This document shows, piece by piece, positions 1-12,362 of a stretch of 64,000 nucleotides of DNA. Every line of letters begins with the position of its first letter. Positions within the stretch are counted from its first letter, which is position 1. Source of the DNA: Carallia brachiata (taxonomy: Eukaryota > Streptophyta > Magnoliopsida > Malpighiales > Rhizophoraceae); contig JADCRB010000036.1 of NCBI GenBank assembly GCA_021464245.1, forward strand, positions 825,717 to 889,716, read 5' to 3'. The notes under the pieces are model-generated. The model ran no database searches. It was given only the letters and a program-made list of their open reading frames with translations, and had not been told where the DNA came from. The translations under genes and the position numbers were made by a program.

Positions 1-1035
1 ATAAAATTTAAATTATTAAATTATAAAAATATATTAAATTTTAAAAAATAAATAAATTATTAAATTAATTATTTATTTCATAGATATTGTAAATTATGTG
101 TTTACGTAATTATAACCTAATATTTATTACATCAGCATGATCAGCTGTGATGCACCGACAAAAAAAAAATCGTAGGCCTAGGTCAGTCCGCTCAAAAATA
201 TGTAACATGTTAAAGTGCTTTGATCACCATTGCCAGTTGTTGATTGGATAGGAAATACGTGTCAAAAATACGCTGGCTGGGCCCAGTTACCACGTTAGGA
301 GAATCTTCGTTAATCCCCCGCCCACCCAACGGACCCTCTATCGCGTTCTAGACGATGCTGTCTTTCCACCAACCAAAGTTTTATCTTTTTTAAAATTATT
401 AATTAAAAGTAAAATCCTCGAAGTAGATAATATGGGTTACTAATTATTAAAATTTAGATATTTATTTTAAAAAATTTATTTTAATTTTGTAAAAGAAAAG
501 TCTGTCATCCTCTTTGAATGTAGCGTGTAAAGTCTGTTCATAATAAGCTCATTATTACTCGGGTCGTTTGTATTTCTTTTTGCTTTAACTACTTGTATTA
601 CTGCAACCATTTGTCAAGGTATTGATTTCTTGAGGTTGAAAAGTGAATCAATTCAAATGTAGATGCAATGGTAATACATAGACTAAGCTTAAACTCAGTT
701 TCGAGAGGTAGACGAATGACTGATTAAATCCCCATAATTTTTGAGTTAGTTGAGAACAGCTCTTTATGTCAACAATTTAGACACAATTTGCATCTAGAAT
801 AATTGACGCAAAACTCATGTTGGTAGAGCTGTTTTTTTTTTTTTTTTTCCGTTGAATATTCAAAATGGTTAGTAATTAGTTTGTTAGATATTAGTAGAGA
901 AAAAGATAATGGGTCCAAAAATATTGTAAGAAATGTAAAGCACTTAAGTGAACAAATCATTCAACCCCACACATTTGATGAGATTTTTTGGAGAGGGTTA
1001 GAAGTCAAACTCCTAGCGCCGTACTAGGCATTTAC

Positions 1036-1596
1036 AGCCAATAGTTAATCAGACTAACTTGCTTAGTTGGTAGAGTTGTGTATAACAGAATTAACTTGAC
1101 GTATTACATGATTATGCGTTAAATACATTTAAAATAATATAATAAAGTATCTTAAAAGCACTTTCAGTATAAAAGTCTAAAGTTCTAATTTTATATCAAA
1201 TGATGTGAAATTTATAAAAAAGAAGAGTTAGGTTCATAATCTAATATACTTTTTAATTAATTAAAAAATGATACAACAAAAAGAGTAATTCTATCATCTT
1301 TAACCACCTACAAATAGCCAATAGTCAATCAGACTAACTTGCTTAGTTGGTAGAATTGTGTATAACATAATTGACTTGACGTATTACATGATTATGCGTT
1401 AAATACATTTAAAATAGTATAATAAAGTATCTTAAAAGCACTTTCAGTATAAAAGTCTAAAGTTCTAATTTTATATCAAATGATGTGAAATTTATAAAAA
1501 AAAGAGAGTTAGATTCATAATCTAATATACTTCTTAATTAATTAAAAAAATGATACAATAAAAAGAGTAATTCTATCGTCTTTGACCACATACAAA
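1036..1596. repeat. Two-copy tandem repeat, 280 bp unit
   Basis: The block starting AGCCAATAGTTAATCAGACT at 1036 recurs at 1316 with only a few substitutions and one or two single-base indels. Each unit runs to the TTTGACCAC/TTTAACCAC motif followed by TACAAA. No coding potential. Confidence 0.9.
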
Positions 1597-1720
1597 GTGC
1601 TGAGGTGAATGTAATTCTTGTGAGTGTGACGCATACCAGACCAAAGTTCAAATCCCTGCACGCACATCAATCAGAAAAAGACGGTTTGGGCGATATTTGC
1701 ATATGTCATAGGTGTGGATG
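1590..1720 (+). mobile_element. Possible tRNA-derived SINE remnant
   Basis: AAGTTCAAATCCCTGCACGC near 1650 resembles a Pol III B box or tRNA T-arm. A weaker A-box-like stretch lies about 50 bp upstream. There is no clear tail or target duplication, so this rests on motif resemblance only. Confidence 0.25.
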
Positions 1721-3312
1721 AGGACATTAAGTCCCCTCAGGCTCCACTGGCAGGCGAGAGAGGCTGAACAAACTTTTGATTTGAGCCCAACATGGGCAAT
1801 AATTAATTACATCCCAATTCTATCACTTTTCGAGCATTGTACATACAATGGTTTAACATTTGTGCGAATGAATGCATTGAGTCCACCACTCAACGGATTT
1901 TAAATTTCCTTTTTTGTTTTTTGTTTTTCTGGTGATGAGCAAGTATTTTTGCTTATATTTGACTGGCCAGAAATTTTCGCCCGAGTACACAGCATCCTCG
2001 AAGAGGCCTTATCCAAAAATTTTGTACTGATCCTTAACACAGGAAGAAAACAACAAACAAAAGAAAAAAGAAAAAAGGAGGGTAAAGGAGAATGAATGGA
2101 AGCAGAAGAAAGAAGCCAAGTATTTTGTCCCTACCCCAATCTGCAAGCGGTGGTTTTGACACTTATGGCTTAGAATATCCCACAGAAGGGCATTCCCTTC
2201 CTTGCTCACTTTCTTTGCACTGACATTCAGGCTGATTCCTATCCCCCATATACTTGTTCTCATAAACGTCCCCACAAAAGATCTTCTTTGAATTTCTCAA
2301 ATTCCCCATCTTTCTCTCCCCCTTTTATCCCCACGCCCTTGTTTACCTGACTAGACCAAATGTGGGTACATGACTTGCGCGTGCTTACACGCGCTTTATG
2401 TTTCGATTTTCTATATGTAATGATGTGGACTGTGGCCTTAGCCTGTTAACAAAGATGGCCTACAAGAAGCTTAGGCCATCAAAGGAGACAACCAAAAAGA
2501 CAATAAAATAAAATAAAGGCCAAGGGTAATAAGGAGCGCTTGAATGACAGGCAGAAAACTCCAAACTATAGTGTTTGGAAAAGATAGAGAAATGAAAAGG
2601 GGATTTGGGCAATCATAATTTCCAGTGTTTAAAACGCAATCAAGTTAATTAACCTTGTTATTGGCCCTGATGGCCTGTTCATTCTATAATTGAATAAAGG
2701 AAGAGTAGGGTAACTACTGGAAGTTGTAGAATGATTTGGATGTTACCCTCTCTACTTTTATTGAAGGAATAAAAAGAAGTTGAGGGGGTTTAAAAAAGCT
2801 GAAAACTGACGCATTGAAATCATTGAATAAAACTCCATATGCAGAGCAATGCTTTCTTTATTTTCTTGGTGATTGAAGCAATGATCAAAGATGTATGAGC
2901 TCATTTTGTTTTCATTTCCCAATTTTATGCTCTGCTAAACTTTCTTCAAGCAAAAGTATTTTTTAAAAAAAAAGAGGCAAAATGAGAAACTAATTAAAAC
3001 TCTTTGATTTGTAGTACACTCTACAGAACGCTCTAGCTTAGTTAGAATTAGATTTTAGAAAGAGCAAGGACCATATATCTTCTGTGGAGGTTTTGTACTA
3101 TTGAAGAGCACCCATATATCTCTTTTATCTTTCTTTTTGTCTGTTGTTTAATTGTTTTGTCTGTAAGATTAGTAAAAATTTCGTCTCTTGCCCTTTGACA
3201 CAACGCAGTTTTGCATTTGCAGTTATACTCGTTTAAAATTACAGGTTCAGGGTTGTGAAATACAGAAATTGGCCTTGCCAAACTTCTCCATTTATTAACA
3301 AAACAACCCATT

Positions 3313-6300
3313 TTTTATTTCTATATGTAAGGCCAACAGAATGGATAGACGTCGGAATTCCGGCATGTTCATTGTAGACTACGAAACAAAATGGATAGAG
3401 GGAAAAAGAATGAGAACACATATGCAGAAGAGAAGTCAAGGGTGAATTAGCCCTAGATTGGTGTTCAGGGCATTGGAAGTTTCCCACCAAACACTCGTAA
3501 CAGCGTAGAAATGCTCTAAATGTAAAATATAAATTAGTTGAAATTTCACATTATTCTCTCTCTGTGCGGCCCATTGTCTTAATCAATGATGAATTGGGGT
3601 GGTCCATATCGTGATGGGAATTTTATCATATTTAGGGGCAAAAAAGAAAAATTGAAAAAAGGGGAGGACAGGCCTGAACGCGAGTTGAATAAGTCCAGAA
3701 GATTTGGATCTGTTCGTTCACAAAACAGCCAAGATTGGGTGTTCGTTTGTGAATGAACTTTTGTTTGTGGTTTAAAAAAAAAAAAAAAAAAGGAGACTTC
3801 ATTGTCCATTAACCATAATTATTTGTTTTCCTTTGAAGTTAAGCTATCCAAGTAGAAATTCAGGATCCAAATAAAACTCAATTGCTCCCATCGAACATTC
3901 AATTACTCCAAACTTACATCAATAACTTTTGTCTTAATTCTTACTTCTCATCATAGTTGCAAGGGCTACAGCCGTTCAAGGCTTTAATTCTAATCAGTTT
4001 GGCTATGTCACCTGGGCACCTTCTCTTATGGCTCACAGAAAAGAAAAAAACAAATCAAATACTCTGAGGTGGATAACTTGGTGAGATCAAAAGTAATTTC
4101 TGCCTACTTTTGCACTGTAATTAGTCGCACCCCATAAGACAGTTAATTAAGTCTTCCTTCCTGCCTCAGGTCCGTATGGAGCAGCAGAAAACACATTTGA
4201 ATCCGAGCTTCCTCCTCTCACAAACCAGACCTCTGCCTCTCATTGTCCTGAATCTCCTGATACATGTTTTCTTTTGTTTTTTTTTTTTTGAGTCAAGAAA
4301 TAGGAATGCAGGGTAGCAGTCACCGACTCGAGAGGAGAATTGTACCGCTTCACCTTGTCCATGCACGGGACCTGATAGGTGCTTTTTACTTTATATGTTT
4401 TTATGAAATTGGTGAAATTTGTACCGTGACTTCAGAGACGGTTTTCCCGGTGTGGGAATGAAAGCCATATTTCGCAAGAAATTGAGAGAGATTGAGATTT
4501 AAACTATCAACATTCCCTGAGAAATTTTGCTTCTGAGGCAAAAAAACACAAATCGTGTTGGTTGACTTAAGAGACTCTTCATGCTTAATTAGATTTCAGC
4601 ATACTACAGCAACATAAATTGGGTCAGTCCACTGTGTATCCGAAACGACACTTGGTAAAATTTGTTGACATAACTGATGAATTAATACAGACCAGATAGA
4701 AGCTCCTGCATTATGTCCGAGGATGTCGAATGCCAGGAATAATTGAGTTACATTTCATAGATGGGACTTGACATTTGCCAAACTCACAATCTATCTCGAA
4801 TTACCAAAATCCACCAATTTTGATAGAAAACAAACTAAAAGAATATCAAGGTGCAACCATGGTGGCCGGCATTCAACCAGATCGTCTAAACCAAGTATCG
4901 TCATGATGAAAAATGACAATCCGACGAAGGTCCTTGTATGCATTCTTTTGCTTAGTTCTCTGACCAACGATACTTCAAACGAAGGGCAGAATAACGTCAC
5001 TTATCGAACAGAACGATTTGATAGTGGCCCCACCAGCAACCAGGAAACATTCTAAGATCGTTATATTATCGTAAGATCCGGATCAAAATTTTAACAACTT
5101 GCTCTCTAAGGGTTGAACATTTCTTGTTAAAGGCAGAAATGCTTGATTTTTGAAACTAGTGATTTGGCAAATCAGCTAATAATGACTCCAGCGGTTCCGC
5201 TGATTCGGCATTGGATACGTATCTTACCCTTTATATACCATACCACCCTCCACCAAGAAGCCAAAAACTAAAATCCCAAGAGTATAAGTTTAATAACGCG
5301 TGCCAGTCAAAACTCGAATAAGAAAGTGACAATACTTCGTTTTTAAGGACTAGTTAGTTTGCACCAAAATAACTTATATGTGAATCAATTTATTCAGAAT
5401 TTTTTCTTTTGAAAAAATCTAAATTATTTTCAACTATTTCAGTGACCCTAAAATGAGTTTAAAAAATATGCTTTGATATTCGGAGAAAATTAAAAAAAAA
5501 AAAAAAGATTTGGCTTAACCGGACAACCGTCCATTAGTTGCTCTCTCTCCCTTCCTTCCTCTCCCTAGACTTTGGATAAGGGACATAGTTGTAATTTTTT
5601 TGCAAAGATGTTGACAACATTGTTTTGGACGTTGCGAGTGTTATAAAATGAGAAAAAATATTGTTTTTTAGAACTTGAGATTAACAAAAAATATATATAT
5701 ATATTTCGATCACAATTTCTTCGGAATGCATACGTTCTCAATTAAAAAATTAACAAAAGTAGCAATCTTATTCATTTTATTACTTGAGATAAATTGAAAA
5801 AGAAAAAAAGTGACATTAAATAATAACTCAACAAACAAGAATTTCGGGTCAAATGGACGATAGGCCAACCGAATTGAATTATTGTTATCTGATCAAATTG
5901 TATCAGTTTTCACAAGCCCAGAGCCACTACGTTGGTGAATGTAGGTGAACAGAATTTTACAGAGCAGGGACCTCGGATGGGTAGCTTTTGGAATTACAAT
6001 AGATGGTTGACCCTATTTCCAATACAAGCACTGGAAAACTTGGGGGCATTCCATTAAGGTCTACTGTGAATCGATTTGGATTGGGTCGATTCACTGTAGT
6101 CGTTGATGGAAATGCCTTCAAGTTCTCCACAGCCCATACTGAAATTGGAGCCAGCCATACACCGCGATCCCAAAATCCACCCACCTAATACACTTGCTCC
6201 ATGAGATTCCGATCGCCGCACATTTGCCGACGTACTGGTTCAATGCACTGGGTTTGAACCTCGATAGTTGACAGGTTCTTCTGGGCTTGTGAAAATGTCC

Positions 6301-7344
6301 CCAAATAAGTCACCGACAAGGGAACGCCTCTACGCCTCGGTTTCATACTGAATGGGGCCAAGAGAGTCAAGTTTTGATGCGGCGGTTAACTCGATGTCGA
6401 GTCCCGGTGAGTTGAGAAACGGCGGCAGATTCGAGAAACGGCTGCCATTTCTCAACTCAACGGTACTGGCACCATGTTAATCGCCGCATGGTGGATTTGG
6501 TAGAATAGTTTTATGGGTTGGATCTCAGGGGCAGTTGACGAATGGAGCTATTCAAGGTGGTGATGAGCGGAATGGTTCATGGGAATGCCTAGGGCCATCG
6601 GCGGCAGTTATTGGGTAGCCAATGACAAAGTAGTTGGCTTGGCAAGTTCCGGATTGTCGATGATCGTCTCGTTTTTGTAGTTAGTGTCTCTTGGTGATGT
6701 CTCTATTGAGAGAATTAAACAAATGGGGTGAAAAAAAAAAAAAAAACAAGGAAAAAGGAAATTAGGCAATGCCTGTTGGCTGTAGCTAATACTCAATTTA
6801 TAAACTTCAAATTTATCAGATTTGTTTGATAAAGTCAAGGTTTGTTATCAGTCATCCTATCCCTAAAATTCTGCTTCTACCAAGTCACATGCCGTGATGC
6901 TTGTTGATCGTTGCATTTGTCATTCAAGTTTGAAGAAATTGTCCACTCTAACATTCCAGACTAAAGGGAAAAGGATATCGGAAGCCTTAAAAAAAAAAAA
7001 GCGGGGTGGGGGGCGCGTGGGGGCTCTTGGGCTTCACACAAGAATTAGAAGCTTCTTATGAGACCTAAACTGAAGTGGCCGTAAAAGTTCGAATAAAAGC
7101 CTAGCCCAAGGCATCCAGGAGAATGTGGCAGTTTTTTTTTTTTTTTTGCTTAAGATCGCAGTAATGCTAAACTTGAACCAGCCCAAGCGGTCCGACTGAA
7201 AATCGGTGACCTGAAAGTTGGGCTGGGTCGGTCTCACAGTTAGCCTAACTATTTAAAGTCGAACTCAATCGAAATTTGGGTCTTTTGAATGGTTCTTCAA
7301 GAAGCATAAAAAGGCCCAACCGGCATGCTTGTAAGACGCAATCA
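3313..7344. repeat. Copy A of a ~4 kb dispersed direct duplication
   Basis: Collinear and in the same orientation as 25657-29257, from ATTTCTATATGTAAGGCCAA to the shared end TGTAAGACGCAATCA. Divergence is modest, with many small indels. Copy A has about 400 bp (roughly 5083-5490) absent from copy B. No protein-coding frame is conserved between the copies. Terminal repeats and target duplications were not found, so it may be a segmental duplication or an unrecognised transposon. Confidence 0.85.
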
Positions 7345-10300
7345 TGCTTATATAATAATTCTGGTCGATATAGCTGCAGAAAGAAAATGAAGTATGGTAT
7401 GCGATATTGAGCAGAGGGTTTAGCGTCTGACTGTATATATATGTAAGAGACAGAGAGGCAAATAGGTAGAGGTTTTGGGAGTTAAAACGAGTGTGAATTT
7501 AATCCAAGGTTCGAAGGGGACGCGGCGATGCGGAAGTGGGCGGCGGCGTCAATGCAGGCGGTTTCTTGGGATGTGTAATTTCCAACTCTTTTGCGTTTTT
7601 TAGTTTCGTTTTTTCTTTTTAAGTTACAAGAGAGATTGTGAGATCAGTTAAATTTAATATAAAATTAAGACATTTCAATTGTACTAATAATGCTAGAAGA
7701 AATATAAAAATAAATATAAAGATCGAATTATAGACATCCCAATTGTACTAAAAACATTAGAAAAAATGTCCACAACTCTTATGATATTACTTCGTAAACT
7801 ATAAGGTGGTTCCATGTAACTTATTAGGTGTCCTTAGATGGGATGTCTGCAACTTCAAATGGGAATTATTCTCATTTCTGATACGCAGAATGCAAGGTTT
7901 TCGAAAACCGAGGTCATCAAATTATTATAATGTTAGAAGTTTCAGTTGAATTATATATTGAACAGTTCAACCGAGTTTTAATTAAAATATGTAAAATATC
8001 TAGCATGAATAGAGTATAGACATTATATAAAAAAAAATATTAATGGGTAAAACATAATAATATTTAAGGTATGAGTGCTACATATATTCTCAATTTTTTT
8101 GATTAAATCAATTAGATCGGTTTGATTTTCAAAATTTTGGTACAATATTACCTTGTTGATGAGATATTTAAATTTTAAACATAGCATCGAGATTGCTAAA
8201 GTATATAATTCATTCGAAAGTAATTTATTGACATTGGGTAAAATATTCATCGTAATAAATTGTTTTCTCTCGTAGCATAGCATGCCTCTGCAATCCAACG
8301 TGTGTGAAATATCTGTTTTTCTTTTTTTTGGTCCTGCGTGTGAAATATCTTTGCTGTTGACAATCTTAAGGAAAGCTTTTGCTGGGCCTTCACAGTTTCT
8401 ATTTTGATACAACCTTCCTCGCTTGTAGTTTTGAGTTTCAACATCGTTACGTGGATCAGGATGAAAAGGACATGCCTAAAAACATCCAGAGTTAGGATAT
8501 TTATTAAGGTTTTATTACATAACCATACGTTTGATCATAATCTATTTTTTAAAAAAATTAAATTTTAAATGTATTTAATATTGTCATAAATATACTTAGT
8601 GTTATCTCTAAACCTTAATTTTAATTTTTTTTTGTTGTATTATAGTATTGATTTTTGGCCATGGGGGTTTGGCCACCTAGCATTCCTGTATTTATTAACA
8701 TTGTGAATCTTTCAATTTATCTCTTCGTGTCTTTTCTCCCTTAACAAAACTAAGCTTAAGTCCTAACATAATATAAATGATACCAATGAAAAAAAAATAA
8801 GTGGCTCATTTTTATAAGGATGAATACTTTATAATATGTGTTATTAAATAATTGAATTTAAATAAAAAAATATGCGAGCTGTTAAGTTTCATTAGATAGA
8901 TTATGTGTCTATTTATATTTTTTTAAGAGTAACTTATGTAGTAGTGCTCAATATAGATTACAAATCTCGGGATATTGTGAGATGTTTTGATAATCACTAT
9001 CAAAAGTGGGAAAAAAAAAGAAGAAAGAGATGTTTTTACGGTGATTCTTCTATTTCACGTGCAAAAAGACACGTGATCAACTATATTTTATCCTGTTTTA
9101 TAATTATAAATACAAATAAAAATGTAGTATATTTTTACAATATAATTTATTACAAATTTAGTATTTTGTAGCCTTTTTTTTTTTTTTTGTTACAAATAAT
9201 AAATCTATTGTATCTGATCCAGTTCCTTGTTTCAATCTTCTTGAATACTTCCTCGATTTTCTCCGTTCCTTATACCAATGCGCACACGACGCTTGAAATT
9301 GTCAGTATTATCACCAAAAAAATAATATTGAAGCGCAAATGGACTATTCTCAATATTTATAACACCCAAACTTGAAATACAGCATTCTAGTCGTTCATTA
9401 CGGCGATGTCAAGCTAGACGGAAAGCGGGTTCTCCCGGTCAGAGACGCTAAATCTTCGTAATAAGAAATAACTATTGGGCCCCCCCGGCGCCGCGGGGGG
9501 GGGGGGGTGGTGTTGGGTGGGTGCATTATATGGTTTAAATTTTAAACCAAAACATGACAAACCGTATTCAACGATTTGGTTTGGTTTGACGGTTTTGAAA
9601 ATATGGTCTGATTTTGATTTTTAAAATGAAAAAATACGAACCATCTTTGTAGTGTCCGATAGTAAGCGTCGCACATTAACAGACCGCAAGTCTTAGATTT
9701 GAGTGAAATTCTTCACAACCTCTTGGATCTAATGGTTTAGATCAGATTTCCTAAAAATTTCAAACCAAATTAAACAGTAAATTGCAATTCTATTTTTCTA
9801 TAATACCGACATATTATATCTGAAAAGCGTATTTAACGGTTTGGTTGAAGCAAAATTTCCCTTTCCCCCCACGGCGGGGGGTCAGTGTCTTTCTCGGTTG
9901 TAATCCTTCTACGGGGCCGACCAAATCGGGCGTCCGTTCAAAACTTACGCGCACGATCATTGCCGAAGCTCGGAAGACAATGCATCGCTGAGCTTACTAT
10001 CATACAGCGATTTGGGCTCATCGTCAGTCTCTTATTTTTGAGGGACCGAATCTTAAGGAGCCCGGCCCATGACTAACACTGTCGACAAATATAAGGTGAA
10101 TGAAATGTGGTAGGTCAAGTTCTAAAAATACAATCGCGTTAAATATTTATTAGAAGATTTTTGCCGTCCTTTAAGACTCTACCCAAGTCGGTTTAGATTA
10201 ATTAGTCCATTAAGTTAGATATTAGACGGTCTCAGAATAAAAAAAATATATGGTAGCTGATTGTTTGGAAAGATCTGCTGATTTTGACTTGGAAAGAGGA

Positions 10301-10476
10301 GGGCATTTTCTTCATAAACCACCTGCTGCTGCCTGCTGTCAAAACTATGTTACAGCAAGATCTAGTTAGGGTAGCTTGTCCCCCATGGTTAGGAATTAGT
10401 CCTTTTCTTTTCATGCCATGAGCCTTCCGCTGTTACCGAAAAGAAAAAAAAAACAGCATGGTTTCAACGGCAAAAA
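7345..10476. other. Gene-free region with GC islands
   Basis: Mostly AT-rich and non-coding. It includes a small promoter/leader-like island at 7430-7580 (listed separately), a G/C homopolymer at about 9479-9510, and a GC-richer unique stretch at 9860-10080 with no recognisable protein. Confidence 0.6.
7434..7578 (+). other. Possible orphan promoter and first exon
   Basis: A TATA-like run at 7434-7442 is followed about 85 bp later by a GC-rich 16-codon frame, ATG 7528 to TAA 7578 (MRKWAAASMQAVSWDV). The composition contrasts sharply with its AT-rich flanks, and it begins less than 100 bp after the end of duplication copy A. It could be the truncated 5' end of a displaced gene whose exon ends at GAT|GTGTAA. 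No downstream exon was found; speculative. Confidence 0.2.
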
Positions 10477-10647
10477 ATTTTAATTCAAGAAATTATTTCA
10501 AATATAATAAATTATTAATTTTAAATAACAATATTCATATTTTATGTAATAAAAAAATTAAACAATAAATTTTTATTACATAAAATATAAATGTTGTTAT
10601 TTAAATTAATAGTTTGTTATATTCTAGACATATTCTTGAATTAAAAT
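10477..10647. mobile_element. Foldback MITE-like palindrome
   Basis: The left arm, starting TTTTAATTCAAGAA at about 10478, is mirrored by a right arm ending TTCTTGAATTAAAA at about 10646. The arms pair almost to the centre (TTTTATGTAAT versus ATTACATAAAA), forming a ~170 bp hairpin. It is AT-rich and non-coding, as is typical of plant MITEs. Confidence 0.7.
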
Positions 10648-10763
10648 CCTCTAACTACTAACTTTTTTTTCAAAAAAAAAAAACAAGTAGTTTGTTATAG
10701 TCTAGACATATTCTTGAATTAAAATCCTCTAACTACTAACTTTTTTTTCCAAAAAAAAAAAAG
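10611..10763. repeat. Tandem duplication of 78 bp at the MITE edge
   Basis: AGTTTGTTATATTCTAGACA at 10611 recurs at 10689 with one substitution and continues through the same oligo-T/oligo-A tract. It duplicates the right end of the foldback element plus its flank. Confidence 0.85.
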
Positions 10764-11554
10764 GAGCAACCACGAAAGAACACTGCAACATGCTACAGTA
10801 TTTGACCTTCTGTCTCTGTGTGATTCATGTGACTCGTAAGAGACCTAATAAGTACAGCCCCAGTTATACAGCAGTAACGAGAAAATTTACGGTTTAGGGT
10901 TCACACCCAACTTGGGCCGTTAATAAATCGCAGAGACTTGCCTGGCTTATCGGGTTTATTATTTGCATTTGTAAAATCATATTCTCCTAAAACATTACAG
11001 ATTAGGAAGGCTTACCATATTGATCCAGCCATACTCAGGAGACTATAATATATGTTGATCCACTACTCAGGATTCTGTCTACTAAAAGTTAATAGATTAG
11101 GAGGTAAGGAGGTATATTCTCATAGTGATTATTTTATATTTTATTTAGATAAAATTTTTGAGAGAAAAGAAAGTAAGAGAAATGAAAGTATGAGAGAGGT
11201 TCATTAGAGAAAATGAGTATTTTTTTATTCTCTCTTGTATTTGAAAAGATATTATGGGAGGAAGAAAAATTATAAATTTATTTGTTTGAGAAAAGATAGA
11301 AAGTGAGAAGGAAGAAAATAAAATGTATTGAAATAATAATTTTATTATTCATAATAAATTCTGTTTAAATGTTTTATTTAAGTTAAATTGAAAAGAGTAA
11401 TTAAATTATTTAATAAATTTAATAGAGAAATTAACAACTTTTCTCTCATTATTAGTTTCAGTGGGTAAGAGAGAATTAAAAAAATTAAAATTTTTTCTCT
11501 TTTCTATTTTTTAAATACAATAACTTATTTTTATCTTCTCACATTCTTCTTTTT
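10764..11554. other. Gene-free spacer left of the retrotransposon
   Basis: AT-rich, with purine-rich stretches of GAGAAAG type around 11150-11330. No coding or structural signal was seen. Confidence 0.6.
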
Positions 11555-11559
11555 CTCCT
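11555..11559. repeat. Left target-site duplication (CTCCT)
   Basis: CTCCT directly precedes the TG start of the 5' LTR and is repeated exactly after the CA end of the 3' LTR at 20257-20261. Five-base duplications are the norm for Ty3/gypsy integration. Confidence 0.9.
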
Positions 11560-12153
11560 TGTAAACAAATAAATTTTTAAAAAAAAAAATTGATTGGCAG
11601 CTGAAATTTATTTTTACGTACTCTGTGATATATTTTTAACTCTTTTGAGAAAGATATCTCAGGTATAAAGTTCAAAAAAAAAAATTGTTATTTCCGTTTC
11701 TAAAGTTATTTTAAATTTATATTCTCCGATCGTATCAGATCTGGATCTGTGAGAATATAGATCTGAAAAAAAAAATCAAAATATTACAAATCCGGCTGGG
11801 ATTAAGCCTCATACGGCCCTCAGCAAAATCTAGGCAGCTCATCCGAGAACAAGTCCCTTCGACCCTCGGTGAAATTAAGTCAGATCGGTTATCAGGTCTC
11901 TACGGTTCCTAAACGTAGCTCAAACGTCCAAACTAGATCCAGTTTCAGTCTACCCAGTTCAAGAAAAAGCTGTGGAATTTATTTCTGTCAAGATCAAGCT
12001 CGTGCAGCCCTTGACGGAGTCAAAAAGGAACACTAATCGGAGGATCTACGGAGATCGACCCCATAAATTTTCTTTTATTTTACAATTTTTATTTGTAATT
12101 TATTTTTGTATTTTTGAGTTTAATTATTTTAGACTCGAAATTTACGCTTTACA
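11560..12153 (+). repeat. 5' LTR (594 bp, promoter segment missing)
   Basis: Runs from TGTAAACAAATAAAT to ACGCTTTACA. It aligns with the 3' LTR except that a 183 bp stretch (19537-19719 in the 3' LTR), including its TATA box, is absent between CAGCTG and AAATTTATTTTT. There are also scattered substitutions and a small indel near 12058. Confidence 0.92.
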
Positions 12154-12158
12154 AATTT

Positions 12159-12176
12159 TTGGCACGCTCGGTGGGA
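12159..12176 (+). other. Candidate primer-binding site
   Basis: TTGGCACGCTCGGTGGGA begins six bases after the 5' LTR end. The position fits a tRNA primer-binding site and the TGGCxC start is common in plant gypsy elements. The tRNA was not identified. Confidence 0.5.
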
Positions 12177-12235
12177 CATCTTCACCTCCATCTCTTGTTC
12201 CTTAAAAAAAAAAAGAGGTAAAAGGGGAGCCGAGA

Positions 12236-12236
12236 G

Positions 12237-12273
<37 letters not shown>

Positions 12274-12352
12274 AGTAAAAAAAAAGTAAAAAAGTAAAAA
12301 AAGTAAAAAAAAGTAAAAAGTAAAAAAAAAGTAAAAGTAAAAAAAAAAAAAA
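12236..12352 (+). repeat. A-rich (AAAAGT)n low-complexity leader
   Basis: A long A-run followed by iterated AAAAGTAAA units in the untranslated leader between the primer-binding site and gag. It probably arose by slippage. Confidence 0.85.
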
Positions 12353-12362
12353 TTTTAGGTGT

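Larger units (their letters stand above)
1..3312. other. Gene-free AT-rich repeat region
   Basis: No reading frame here resembles a known protein; the longest are under 90 codons and low in complexity. It contains a tandem 280 bp duplication and a possible SINE remnant (listed separately). Nothing else was recognised. Confidence 0.7.

Noticed and set aside
1036..1596. CRISPR-like or satellite array
   Set aside because: Only two adjacent 280 bp copies with no spacers, in a plant genome; a simple tandem duplication.
3313..7344. Pair of LTRs enclosing a giant element with 25657-29257
   Set aside because: The ends are not TG...CA, the arms are 4 kb and far diverged, and a host NHL gene and an independent gypsy element with its own target duplication lie between.
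8023..8412. 129-codon minus-strand frame
   Set aside because: AT-rich spacer composition with no recognisable domain and no promoter; probably chance.
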